A stretch of DNA of 64,000 nt from Bacteroidota bacterium (GTDB lineage Bacteria; Bacteroidota; Bacteroidia; Bacteroidales; Lentimicrobiaceae). A model generated the notes under the pieces. It saw nothing but the letters and a program-made list of their open reading frames with translations. It searched no databases and was not told the origin of the DNA. The stretch covers positions 62,001 through 126,000 of the forward strand of contig JAEZDY010000024.1 in the NCBI GenBank assembly GCA_023417935.1, in the 5' to 3' direction. Shown piece by piece: positions 37,220 through 46,900 of this stretch; position 1 is the stretch's first letter; every line of letters begins with the position of its first letter. The translations under genes were made by a program, and so were the position numbers.

Positions 37220-38161
37220 ATGAAAGAAGAACTTTTTGTTAGCGGTAGAAATATACCAAACATTGACCCATATCTTAATATATGGCACTGGCAAATACCA
37301 CTGTACCTTTTCCTTGGTGGGCTCGCTGCAGGCATACTTTTCTTTGCAGCATTGTTCACTATAATGGGCAAAGAGGATCAAATGTATGCCACCGTAAAAA
37401 AAGCACCCATCCTTGCACCTATTGCACTGGTGTTGGGACTGATCGCCTTATTCCTCGATCTTAAACACCAGCTCTTTTTCTGGCGTCTGTACACAACAGT
37501 ACGCATTGATTCACCCATGTCATGGGGTGCCTGGGTTTTAATGGCCATCACACCACTTTCTTTTTTATGGGTAGCAAGTTATGCTAAAGAATTGAGACCA
37601 GGATGGGACTGGAAATATGACATTCTGAATAAACTTGAGGCCTTTGTTATAGAAAAGCGTTTATGGCTGGCATGGATTATCATTGTTCTTTCAGTAATAC
37701 TAGGTATTTACACCGGTATTCTTCTCTCAGCATTTAATGCCCGACCTTTATGGAATACAAGTATCCTCGGACCATTGTTCCTCGTATCGGGTATGTCAAC
37801 CGGAGCAGCGGCAATACTTCTTATGAGCAAGTCAGCTGCTGAACGCAGGATAATCGGAGGGATTGATATCCTTATGATTGTTATTGAATTGTTCTTTATA
37901 ACCCATATGATCATGGGGTTTCAGGCTGGTTCACAAACTCAGATTGATGCAGCACAGTTATTCCTCGGCGGTCCGTTCACTGTGCCGTTCTGGGTATTTG
38001 TTGTGATACTTGGACTTATCTTCCCGGTTATCCTTGAAATTATGGAACGTTTAGGAGTACACATGCCGGTTATTGTTCCTGCAGGGCTTATAATTATAGG
38101 TGGATTAATATTCCGCTTTATAATGGTCGAAGCAGGTCAGATAACAAGGTACTTATATTAG
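37220..38161 (+). CDS. NrfD/PsrC-type membrane quinone oxidoreductase subunit
   Basis: 313 residues with about eight transmembrane helices, beginning with the H-W-Q-I-P-L-Y-L-F-L-G-G-L-A-A-G motif typical of PsrC. D-L-K-H-Q and R-I-D-S-P-M-S-W-G are family motifs near the quinone site. It exchanges electrons with menaquinone and anchors the Mo and Fe-S subunits. AAGGAG precedes the ATG by 8 bases, 22 bp after the ferredoxin gene. Confidence 0.93.
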   Translation: MKEELFVSGRNIPNIDPYLNIWHWQIPLYLFLGGLAAGILFFAALFTIMGKEDQMYATVKKAPILAPIALVLGLIALFLDLKHQLFFWRLYTTVRIDSPMSWGAWVLMAITPLSFLWVASYAKELRPGWDWKYDILNKLEAFVIEKRLWLAWIIIVLSVILGIYTGILLSAFNARPLWNTSILGPLFLVSGMSTGAAAILLMSKSAAERRIIGGIDILMIVIELFFITHMIMGFQAGSQTQIDAAQLFLGGPFTVPFWVFVVILGLIFPVILEIMERLGVHMPVIVPAGLIIIGGLIFRFIMVEAGQITRYLY

Positions 38162-38204
38162 CACAAAAGTTTATTCAGGCATAATTACAAGTTAATTAGT
38201 TAGT

Positions 38205-38723
38205 ATGAAAAGAGATGGTTCATTTTATCTAAACCCTTACCTGGGAGGTTTTTTACTGGGTTTGGTACTACTAAGCACATATTATATTACCGGGCGTGGC
38301 TTAGGCGCATCGGGTGCAATAAAAAGTTCAGTAGTTACTACCGTACATGCTGTAGCCCCTGATCATGCAAAGCAATCAGCATATTATAGCCAGTTTCTGA
38401 GTGATGAAAAAAGCCCAATGAACAACTGGTTGGTGTTTGAAGTACTTGGAGTTCTGGCTGGAGCATTCTTTTCGGGTGCACTCTGGGGAAGGCTCAAAAC
38501 TAAAGTTGAGCATTCACCAAAAATAACCAGCCGAACAAGACTTATTTCCGCATTAATTGGTGGCGCCCTGTTTGGTTTTGGTGCTCAATTGGCACGAGGA
38601 TGTACATCAGGTGCAGCACTTAGCGGAATGGCAGTACTTTCTTCTTCAGGCATTATTACAATGCTGGCTATTTTCGGCTCCGCCTATATTTTCTCATGGA
38701 CATTCAAAAGACTTTGGATTTAA
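38205..38723 (+). CDS. YeeE/YedE half-size permease (first)
   Basis: 172 residues with about four transmembrane helices. The conserved segment G-G-A-L-F-G-F-G-A-Q-L-A-R-G-C-T-S-G carries the cysteine that passes sulfur compounds in the thiosulfate transporter TsuA/YeeE. Half-length proteins of this type act in pairs (PmpA/PmpB style). With the second half-gene 17 bp downstream it probably forms a channel for thiosulfate, persulfide or another reduced sulfur species. Confidence 0.9.
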   Translation: MKRDGSFYLNPYLGGFLLGLVLLSTYYITGRGLGASGAIKSSVVTTVHAVAPDHAKQSAYYSQFLSDEKSPMNNWLVFEVLGVLAGAFFSGALWGRLKTKVEHSPKITSRTRLISALIGGALFGFGAQLARGCTSGAALSGMAVLSSSGIITMLAIFGSAYIFSWTFKRLWI

Positions 38724-38740
38724 CAAATACAGTTGTAATT

Positions 38741-39334
38741 ATGACAGCTCCTTTAATTCCCCTGGAACAAATACCTGAAGCATGGAACAATGTAATTGCA
38801 TTGATGCTGGGTATGGGCTTTGGTTTCGTGCTTGAAAGCTCAGGCTTTTCATCCTCCCGCAAAATTATGGGAACCTTCTTCGGATATGACTTTGTTGTTT
38901 TGAAGGTCTTCTTTACAGCAGCTATAACTGCAATGACGGGCATCATTTATCTCGATTATTTAGGCGTGATGGATGCTTCCATGCTGTATATCAACCCATA
39001 CTATGTATATGCTGCCATTATTGGCGGATTGATTATGGGCGCAGGCTTTGCACTTGGCGGTTTCTGTCCCGGCACTAGTTTCACTGGTATTTCTATTGGA
39101 AAGATTGACGCTCTTGTCTTTACAATTGGATTATTCGCCGGAATATTCCTTTTCTCTGAAGCATACGGTTTATTTGAAGGCATTTTCAATGGTCATTTCA
39201 TGGGTACTTCAAAGATATATGAGCTGATTGGCATGAAAGAATCAGTATTTGCAGCACTGCTTATTATTGTTGCTGTAGCAATGTTTTTTGTGGCTACATG
39301 GGTTGAAAAAAAGGTTGATAAAGTAAATTATTAA
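38741..39334 (+). CDS. YeeE/YedE half-size permease (second)
   Basis: 197 residues from the ATG at 38741; an upstream ATG at 38696 would overlap the first half-gene. About five transmembrane helices. The conserved motif reads G-A-G-F-A-L-G-G-F-C-P-G-T-S, again with a central cysteine. It pairs with the preceding protein and ends 12 bp before the first rhodanese-like gene, linking sulfur transport with the proteins that may carry the sulfur. Confidence 0.9.
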   Translation: MTAPLIPLEQIPEAWNNVIALMLGMGFGFVLESSGFSSSRKIMGTFFGYDFVVLKVFFTAAITAMTGIIYLDYLGVMDASMLYINPYYVYAAIIGGLIMGAGFALGGFCPGTSFTGISIGKIDALVFTIGLFAGIFLFSEAYGLFEGIFNGHFMGTSKIYELIGMKESVFAALLIIVAVAMFFVATWVEKKVDKVNY

Positions 39335-39346
39335 TTTCAGGCTGTT

Positions 39347-39976
39347 ATGAACAGAAACTATCTAGTACTAATTATTATTGCTGTTGGTCTTGCGATTGGC
39401 ATACTTATCATGGACAGAGAAAAGCAGGTCAAGCAAATTGATCCTGCAACACTGGCAGTTGCTTATAATGAGCCTTCACGCTTCCTCACTATAGAAGATG
39501 TCACACATAGGATGATCAGCAATGACCCCTCCTTAATACTTATTGATGTAAGACCAGCTGATCAATTCAAAACATTCTCCATTCCAGGATCAATAAATAT
39601 CCCGCTTGATTCTTTGCTCTCCGCAACATCTGTTTCATTATTTCGGACAAAGGGTTTTGATAAGATACTATATTCAAATGCCGATGTTTGGTCTGACCAA
39701 GCCTGGTTATTGTTAAAACGGCTTGATATGCCCAACGTATTCGTAATGGAAGGAGGAGTAAATAAATGGTTTGCTGGTATTGTTCAAGCTGTTGAGCCTC
39801 TCCCAACTGCCCCGCAGGAAGAATTCGACCTTTATTCACTTCATATAGCTGCAAATCAGCACTTTTATGGAAAGAAAGTTGCTGATCAGCCTATCGAAAA
39901 GCCTGTTCAGAAAGTTAGTAAACCTGTACCGGTAATTCGTCAGGCACCTGAAGAATCAACAGGTGGTGGGTGTTAA
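39347..39976 (+). CDS. Membrane-anchored rhodanese-like protein with C-terminal GGGC (first)
   Basis: 209 residues. One N-terminal transmembrane anchor (about 4-22) should leave the rest in the periplasm. A rhodanese fold follows: L-I-D-V-R-P-A-D-Q-F, then the active-site strand and loop I-L-Y-S-N-A-D-V-W-S and M-E-G-G-V-N-K-W. The catalytic cysteine expected after Y is Ser110, so ordinary sulfurtransferase chemistry is unlikely. A ~35-residue Pro/Val/Lys-rich linker ends in G-G-G-C with the only C-terminal cysteine at residue 209. The downstream gene shares this plan. Role in carrying sulfur is inferred. Confidence 0.88.
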   Translation: MNRNYLVLIIIAVGLAIGILIMDREKQVKQIDPATLAVAYNEPSRFLTIEDVTHRMISNDPSLILIDVRPADQFKTFSIPGSINIPLDSLLSATSVSLFRTKGFDKILYSNADVWSDQAWLLLKRLDMPNVFVMEGGVNKWFAGIVQAVEPLPTAPQEEFDLYSLHIAANQHFYGKKVADQPIEKPVQKVSKPVPVIRQAPEESTGGGC

Positions 39977-40010
39977 CAAGAGTGTTTTGAGTAATACAAT
40001 CTAATTCAAA

Positions 40011-40646
40011 ATGGAAAAAAGTACTTTAAAGAAATTGGTCTGGGGTATTCCCGCTGCAATCATCACTATAGCTATTATTGTCACTGTAGCACTCTACTCT
40101 CCTGATATACCTTACGAATTAACTGCAGAACAAACACTCAATGAGCTCAGTAATAAGGATAATTTTGTTAACCAGGAAGCCGCTGGTCAACTGAAGAATA
40201 TCGGGAAGGTAGTTTTCATTGATGTCCGCAATCAAAAGGAATACAACTTCAGGCATTACGGTGAAGCTATAAATATTCCGGCTGAAAAAATACTAAGCGA
40301 AGAATATCTCGAGTCAGTTCAGAAAATGGAGGAAGAAGGTAACACTATTGTCATTTATGGCTCTGTTCCAAATCAGGCGGTCGGTCCATGGATGCTACTT
40401 AAACAAACCGGAGTTACAAGCGTGAAGATGTTTGACGGGACTTTCGAGCAGTTGATGGGCGAACAGCAATTGCCACTAACCATAAACAATGAGGTTCCTC
40501 TAATTGACACAAGTGCGCTTAACAAAAAGGTAGAAATTGCAAAAGTTGAGGTGGATAAAGCCAAAGCTCCCAAGACTGAGGCACCCAAAAAAGTAGTCAT
40601 TCCTGCAAGGGTAGAACCTGAACCTGAATCAGGTGGAGGCTGCTAG
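40011..40646 (+). CDS. Membrane-anchored rhodanese-like protein with C-terminal GGGC (second)
   Basis: 211 residues. An N-terminal anchor (about 9-28), a rhodanese domain with F-I-D-V-R-N-Q-K-E-Y, and the active-site loop I-V-I-Y-G-S-V-P-N-Q where Gly117 replaces the catalytic cysteine. The C-terminal M-F-D-G-T replaces the usual G-G-x-x-x-W. A long Lys/Pro/Ala/Glu linker ends in S-G-G-G-C (Cys211). It is a paralogue of the preceding protein but clearly diverged, so the shared loss of the active cysteine and the shared tail look selected rather than accidental. Confidence 0.88.
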   Translation: MEKSTLKKLVWGIPAAIITIAIIVTVALYSPDIPYELTAEQTLNELSNKDNFVNQEAAGQLKNIGKVVFIDVRNQKEYNFRHYGEAINIPAEKILSEEYLESVQKMEEEGNTIVIYGSVPNQAVGPWMLLKQTGVTSVKMFDGTFEQLMGEQQLPLTINNEVPLIDTSALNKKVEIAKVEVDKAKAPKTEAPKKVVIPARVEPEPESGGGC

Positions 40647-40696
40647 TGCCTAAAAAAACGTATCTTTATCCGGTGATCTAAATGCCTTAACACATT

Positions 40697-41137
40697 GTGA
40701 CTAACCGGGGCCAGCAATTCTTTAATCGCCGAACATTTATTAAAGCGTCAGGCTATGCAGTAATCAGTTTTTTCATGCTGCTATGGTATCAACTGATCAA
40801 AAAGCATTTTGAAACTTCCGGAGGCAAAGACTTTCAGAAGATAAGCCTGACAGGAAAGGCCAATGGTGTTTATTTCTTTGATTCATTTCTTGTAGTTAAG
40901 AAAGGCGCCAGTATCAGTGTGCTGAGTAATCGCTGCACCCATGCAGGATGTAAGGTTAACAAGGAACATGATGGTAATATTCTATGTGCATGCCATGGTT
41001 CAACATTTAGTCATACCGGTAAAGTTGTAAAAGGCCCTGCTACTAAGCCTCTTTCGCAGCTTAGTTATACAGTAAGTCCGGTATCAGGCGAGATAACAGT
41101 AAAGCTTAACAGTTTAACCAATGAGGATAAGCTTTAA
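40697..41137 (+). CDS. Rieske [2Fe-2S] protein
   Basis: 146 residues from a GTG start. R-R-T-F-I-K before a hydrophobic helix (about 19-35) is a Tat signal anchor, as in Rieske subunits of quinol-cytochrome c oxidoreductases. The cluster motifs C-T-H-A-G-C and C-A-C-H-G-S contain the two Cys and two His ligands plus both disulfide cysteines, indicating a high-potential type. It overlaps the cytochrome b gene by 17 bases, so the two are coupled and should form one complex. Confidence 0.94.
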   Translation: MTNRGQQFFNRRTFIKASGYAVISFFMLLWYQLIKKHFETSGGKDFQKISLTGKANGVYFFDSFLVVKKGASISVLSNRCTHAGCKVNKEHDGNILCACHGSTFSHTGKVVKGPATKPLSQLSYTVSPVSGEITVKLNSLTNEDKL

Positions 41138-43922
41138 ACTCTTCGATACGTATGGATGGATCGCCATAGCTTCCTTGCTGGTGTGCGGAATAACAGGCGT
41201 TTTTCTAATTATCCCTTTTGATCCTTCAGCCGCGTATTTATCAGTAACTACATTCATTACATCCAATCCTGCTGCTTCATTCACCCGTAATATGCATTAC
41301 TGGAGTGCCCAGCTCTTTCTGATTTTTACAATTCTGCACTTTATTGAGCATTTTAAATCAACTGACTCACTCAAACTTACAGGCAATAAACCTAAGCGAA
41401 TTATAACCAAAGGCATCTGGCTCAGGTTGGTTTTATCAATTATAGTAGTCTTCTACGTAATGATTTCCGGTTTTATCCTTAAGGATGATGCCGACAGCAG
41501 GCAGGCGCACTTGTTGCTTTCAACGCTCCTCTCTTCCGTTCCAATCATTGGAAACTTCCTTAGCAGTTCTTTGGCAGGAAATGATAATACACTTTTCATT
41601 CTTTATCTGCATCATGCTGCAACAGCCACTATCATTATTTTCATAGTGATATTTGAGCATGTAAGAAGTATTAAGGTTAAATGGCTCACTTTCATTCTAA
41701 CATCACTTTTTGTAATTGGCATAAGCCTCTTATTCAGGGCACCTATTACTACCCTTGATGAAATTGTTATGAAAGGTCCATGGTACTTTGTTGGGGTTCA
41801 GGAGATGCTCCATCTTACAGCGAACCCACTTATTGTGGTTGCTATCCTGATGTTTATTCTTGCGTTAATTTATCTAGTTCCCTTCACAGGCGACAGGACA
41901 GCTTATCTTATAAAAATTGCAATTCTTTTATTTGGCATTGGCTATTCAATTCTCACCATTACAGGATATTTCTTCAGGGGTCCGATGTACTCACTGCAAT
42001 TACCGGGTCAATCACAATATAATTTGCCGGCAACCTTGCACTGGAACCCGCTTCCATTGAAGATGGATGAATACGATGCATTGGTTGAGATTGGGGGTGG
42101 TGTTGAAGGCTGTATGAGTTGTCACAGTGGAATGAAAGGCTTGTCAGCCTCTCATGATCCCGCTATAACTGGTTGCTATAGCTGCCATGGAGGTGATCCT
42201 TTTACTCTAAATGCCTCAGCAGCACACCGAAATATGTATTCTGTGCCCGGTAATCTGAGTAACGCATCTCAAACCTGTGGAGGAAGTGGTTGTCACGATG
42301 ATATTGTGCAAAGGGTACCCAATTCTATAATGGCAACTTTGAGCGGTATGATATCTGTGGATAAGTGGGTTTTTGGAGAGATTGATCTACCGCAAGGTCA
42401 TTTTAATGTCGATGATTTGAAGAACACTGCTGCCGATGCTCACTTGAAAAATCTATGTGCCGGCTGCCATATAGGTATGGAAAAAACAAGCCATGGCAAT
42501 GCTGAATGGTTGGAAAGAGGTGGTGGCTGCCTTGCTTGCCATCTTAGCTATGACGACAAAGCCCTCAATTCTTTAACCAGCATGAAGAAGTCGCAAGAAG
42601 AAAAGCTGACTTCAAACCAGAGAATAAAGATTGACAAGCCGCAATACCACCCTGCCATTGATGTGAATATAACAAATGACAAGTGTGAAAGCTGCCATAG
42701 CAGGTCAGGCCGTATTTCCATGTCATATGCCGGTTGGCATGAAACACAATTTAAGACTATACCTGCTGATGGCGAAAATAAATTAAACGATGTTTCTGCA
42801 AATGCAACATCAAAAAAATACAGGCTTCTTCCTGATGGTAGAATATTTACCGCAATGCCTGCAGATGTGCATCATGAAGCAGGGATGTTGTGTATCGACT
42901 GCCATAATTCCTATGAATTAATGGGCGATGGCAAAAGTCACCAGCATAAAGAGGATGCTGTGAAAGTGAAATGTATTGACTGTCATCCAACCACATCCGG
43001 CACAACAGCTTCAGCTAAATTGTCGGAAACTGACCGTGAAACCCAACTCATTGCCTGGTTGCGTGGATGGAGTGAAGGTGATCAGCGGGTCATTATAACT
43101 TCAGCTGGTGACCAACCATTAGTCAATACAAGATTTGGCGAAAAACCTACGCTGATCAGGAAGTCTGACAATAAAACCCTTAACCTAAAGGCGGCATCTC
43201 CAAAGTGTTACACTGATAAAGCTCATGAGCGGTTAGCCTGTGAAGCATGCCATACATCATGGGTTCCTCAATGTATCGGCTGCCATAATACTTATGAAAA
43301 ATCATCACAGGGTTATGACATGACCACCCGCACCAAAAAAAGAGGTGCCTGGGTGGAATACACAGGTGAGTATATGGCCAACGCACCTGTACTTGGAATT
43401 AAGAATGCTCATAAAACTGAAAAAGATCAACAGGTAGGCATCTTTTCTCCCGGTATGATAATGACTATCGATAAGTCCTCTTATGCGAACAGGGGGGCTG
43501 CAATTGACGATGCAAAGCATATATTCCATAGGTTGTATGCTCCAGTATCAGGTCATACTACTCAAAAGGCATCTCGCAGTTGTGTTTCTTGTCATCTTGA
43601 TCCAATGGCTTTAGGCTTTGGAAGAGGAATATTAACTTTAACAGCAACCGGAACATGGGAATTTGAACCTGAGTATGTGCTTAATGAATATGATCAACTA
43701 CCAGAGGATGCATGGACCGGCTTCATGCAAAATAGAACTGATTTGTCGGCAACGCGATTAAACATGCGTCCTTTTAATGTGAAGGAACAAAAACAGATAT
43801 TAAAAGCCGGAGCATGCCTCACCTGCCACAAGGAAAATTCTGATGTTATACAAAGCTGCCTGATTGATTTCAACAATACCATTAGCAGATCAACTAAAGC
43901 CTGTATTATACCAAGGGATTAG
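41121..43922 (+). CDS. Cytochrome b6-like domain fused to a 12-heme c-type cytochrome
   Basis: 933 residues. Residues 1-~310 hold 7-8 transmembrane helices of a cytochrome b: heme ligands His59/His73 in one helix and His165/His180 in another, the 15-residue step being b6-like. G-P-W-Y (219-222) sits where bc complexes have P-E-W-Y. Residues ~325-933 are periplasmic with heme c sites at Cys331, 352, 386, 446, 470, 522, 591, 618, 707, 718, 821 and 899: eleven CxxCH and one C-x4-CH (386-392). It should take electrons from menaquinol, with the Rieske protein, and pass them along the heme chain. The acceptor is unknown. Confidence 0.92.
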   Translation: MRISFKLFDTYGWIAIASLLVCGITGVFLIIPFDPSAAYLSVTTFITSNPAASFTRNMHYWSAQLFLIFTILHFIEHFKSTDSLKLTGNKPKRIITKGIWLRLVLSIIVVFYVMISGFILKDDADSRQAHLLLSTLLSSVPIIGNFLSSSLAGNDNTLFILYLHHAATATIIIFIVIFEHVRSIKVKWLTFILTSLFVIGISLLFRAPITTLDEIVMKGPWYFVGVQEMLHLTANPLIVVAILMFILALIYLVPFTGDRTAYLIKIAILLFGIGYSILTITGYFFRGPMYSLQLPGQSQYNLPATLHWNPLPLKMDEYDALVEIGGGVEGCMSCHSGMKGLSASHDPAITGCYSCHGGDPFTLNASAAHRNMYSVPGNLSNASQTCGGSGCHDDIVQRVPNSIMATLSGMISVDKWVFGEIDLPQGHFNVDDLKNTAADAHLKNLCAGCHIGMEKTSHGNAEWLERGGGCLACHLSYDDKALNSLTSMKKSQEEKLTSNQRIKIDKPQYHPAIDVNITNDKCESCHSRSGRISMSYAGWHETQFKTIPADGENKLNDVSANATSKKYRLLPDGRIFTAMPADVHHEAGMLCIDCHNSYELMGDGKSHQHKEDAVKVKCIDCHPTTSGTTASAKLSETDRETQLIAWLRGWSEGDQRVIITSAGDQPLVNTRFGEKPTLIRKSDNKTLNLKAASPKCYTDKAHERLACEACHTSWVPQCIGCHNTYEKSSQGYDMTTRTKKRGAWVEYTGEYMANAPVLGIKNAHKTEKDQQVGIFSPGMIMTIDKSSYANRGAAIDDAKHIFHRLYAPVSGHTTQKASRSCVSCHLDPMALGFGRGILTLTATGTWEFEPEYVLNEYDQLPEDAWTGFMQNRTDLSATRLNMRPFNVKEQKQILKAGACLTCHKENSDVIQSCLIDFNNTISRSTKACIIPRD

Positions 43923-43928
43923 GTAGTC

Positions 43929-46900
43929 TTACATATTTCTTCTGTATTGCCCGCCAACACTGAACAACCTGGTGGTTATACTTCCAAGGGTACAATACTT
44001 TGATGCTTCCATCAATGATTCAAACACATTCTTGCCGGTAGCAGCAGCCATAGCCAGGCTATCGAGTGCTTCGGAGGCTTCTTTCTCCCAGGTTTTTTTA
44101 ACGTTCTTAACAATTTCAACCTGGTAGTCTTTTTCCTGCTGTGTTGACCTGATTACATGATCAGGTATGATGGTAGGCGAACCTTCTGAAGAAAGGAAGG
44201 TGTTCACACCCATGATAGGAAGTGTTCCTTCGTGCTTTAGTCTTTCATAGTAAAGCGACTCTTCCTGTATGCGACTTCGCTGGTACATAGTTTCCATGGC
44301 TCCCAACACACCTCCGCGTTCTGATATGCGCTCAAATTCACTGAGTACAGCCTCTTCAACCAAATCGGTGAGTTCTTCTATAATAAACGATCCCTGCAAA
44401 GGATTCTGGTTCTTAGCCAGTCCTAATTCATGGTTTATGATAAGCTGAATGGCCATTGCACGTCTTACCGATTCTTCGGTTGGAGTAGTTATGGCTTCAT
44501 CGTATGCGTTTGTATGTAATGAGTTGCAGTTGTCGTAAATAGCATAAAGCGCCTGTAGCGTTGTCCGGATATCATTGAATGCTATTTCCTGAGCATGTAA
44601 TGACCTGCCGGAGGTTTGAATGTGGTATTTCAAAACCTGCGACCTCTCGTTGCCGCCGTATTTGTTCTTCATGGCTTTTGCCCATATCAATCGTGCTACC
44701 CTTCCCATAACTGCATATTCAGGGTCAATACCATTAGAGAAAAAGAATGAGAAGTTGGGTGCAAAGTCATCAATTTTAAGTCCCCTGCTTAAGTAGTATT
44801 CTACATAAGTGAACCCATTGGCTAGCGTAAAAGCAAGTTGTGATATAGGGTTAGCTCCTGCTTCGGCAATATGGTATCCTGAAATTGACACTGAATAGAA
44901 GTTGCGCACATTATGCTTTATGAAATACTCCTGCATATCGCCCATTACCCTCAGGGAGAAATCAGTCGAGAAAATACATGTATTTTGCGCCTGGTCTTCT
45001 TTGAGTATATCAGCCTGCACAGTTCCACGCACTCTTGAAATTGTGTCAGTTTTTATCTTCTCGTAAACATCACGGTCAAGCACCTGGTCGCCGGTTACAC
45101 CAAGCAACATCAATCCGAGCCCATCATTTCCTTCCGGAAGTTTTCCCTGATAGGATGGTCTTATTGTACCACGCAACTTGTACAGGTCTTCTATTTTCTT
45201 TTCTGTTTCTTTTTCCAGTCCGTGTTGCCTTATGTATGCTTCACACTGCTGGTCAATGGCAGCATTCATAAAATAGCCAACCATTGCCGGCGCCGGACCA
45301 TTTATAGTCATTGACACCGACGTGGCAGCATCAACCAGGTTAAAGCCTGAATAGAGTTTTTTAGCATCATCAAGGCATGAAACTGATACCCCTGCATTGC
45401 CAATTTTGCCATAAATATCAGGTCTGATATCAGGGTCCGCGCCATACAAGGTAACTGAATCAAAAGCAGTTGACAGCCTTCGGGCGGGCATACCTTTTGA
45501 TAAATAGTGAAATCTTTTATTGGTACGTTCCGGTCCGCCTTCACCTGCAAACATACGTGTAGGGTCTTCGTTTTCCCGCTTGAATGGAAAAACCCCTGCG
45601 GCAAACGGGAAACGCCCGGGTACATTCTCTTTAAGGCTCCATTTAAGTATATCACCCCATCCCTTGTAGGCAGGAAGGCAAACCTTCGGAACTTCGGTAT
45701 GTGAAAGCGACGTCGAATGGGTTCGTATCCTAATTTCTTTTTCTCTAACCTTGAAAACATACTCAGGATCTTTATAGCACTTTTTAAAATCTTCCCAGTT
45801 TTCAAGCTTTTTAATATTCTCAATTCCTATCTTATCCCGGGTTTCCTCAATCAGTGTCTTTAACTTTTCAGGTACATCAATTCCATCAGCACTCAGCTTA
45901 TCAGCAGTTTGAACGTACGATTGTAACTCCTGTGCAAGTTCAGCCATTCGCTCAGCATGCTTGTTGTATTCTCTAACAGTTTCAGCAATTTCAGCAAGGT
46001 ATCTTACCCGCTGTGCCGGAATGATATATTGACGTTCAAGTCCCTTGTTGTTATCAGGTATACTCTTGAAGCCCGTGCCAAACCTTCCGTTTATTTCTTT
46101 TACCAGATGGTCAAAGAGCTCATTAACACCAACATCATTGAACTGCGAAGCCATAGTACCAAACACCGGAAGTTCATCAATAACTGCATCCCATAATTTA
46201 TGGTTCCGGGCAAACTGTTTACGAACATCCCTTTGTGCATCCTGGGCACCACGTTTGTCGAACTTATTGACTGCAATGATATCGGCATAATCAAGCATTC
46301 CAATCTTTTCCAATTGTGTAGCCGCACCAAATTCAGGAGTCATAATGTACATTGAAAGATCGCTGTAATCCACTATTTCAGTGTCGCTCTGTCCTATTCC
46401 ACTGCTTTCAAGGATAATCAAATCAAATCCTGCCTTTTTTACAACGCAGGCTGAGTCCTTTATATATTTTGAGAGTGCCAGATTAGCCTGCCTTGTAGCC
46501 ATACTGCGCATATAAATACCGGGTTGGTTTATGGCATTCATACGTATACGATCCCCTAAAAGGGCACCTCCTGTTTTACGTTTGGTAGGGTCAACTGAAA
46601 TAATTGCAATTTTCATTTCAGGGTTGTAAGCCTTGAAACGCCTGATAAGTTCATCAATAAGTGACGACTTGCCAGCCCCTCCTGTTCCCGTTAAACCAAG
46701 CACCGGAACTGTTATATCTTCACATTTTTCTTGCAGCCCATTCAATAGCGCGGATACTTCAGGATTGTCATTTTCAATTGCAGTAATTACAGAAGCAAGT
46801 GCCTTTGGGTTTCCACTCAATATATCTCCTTCAGTAACATTATCAATATTGCCTGTTGGGAAATCACACCTTTGCAGAACGTCATTTATCATTCCCTGCA

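Noticed and set aside
36823..37371. 182-codon minus-strand open frame
   Set aside because: Shadow of the ferredoxin and NrfD genes; it has no family signature.
39347..40646. Active thiosulfate sulfurtransferases
   Set aside because: The active-site loop has Ser and Gly in place of cysteine, so classic rhodanese activity is unlikely.
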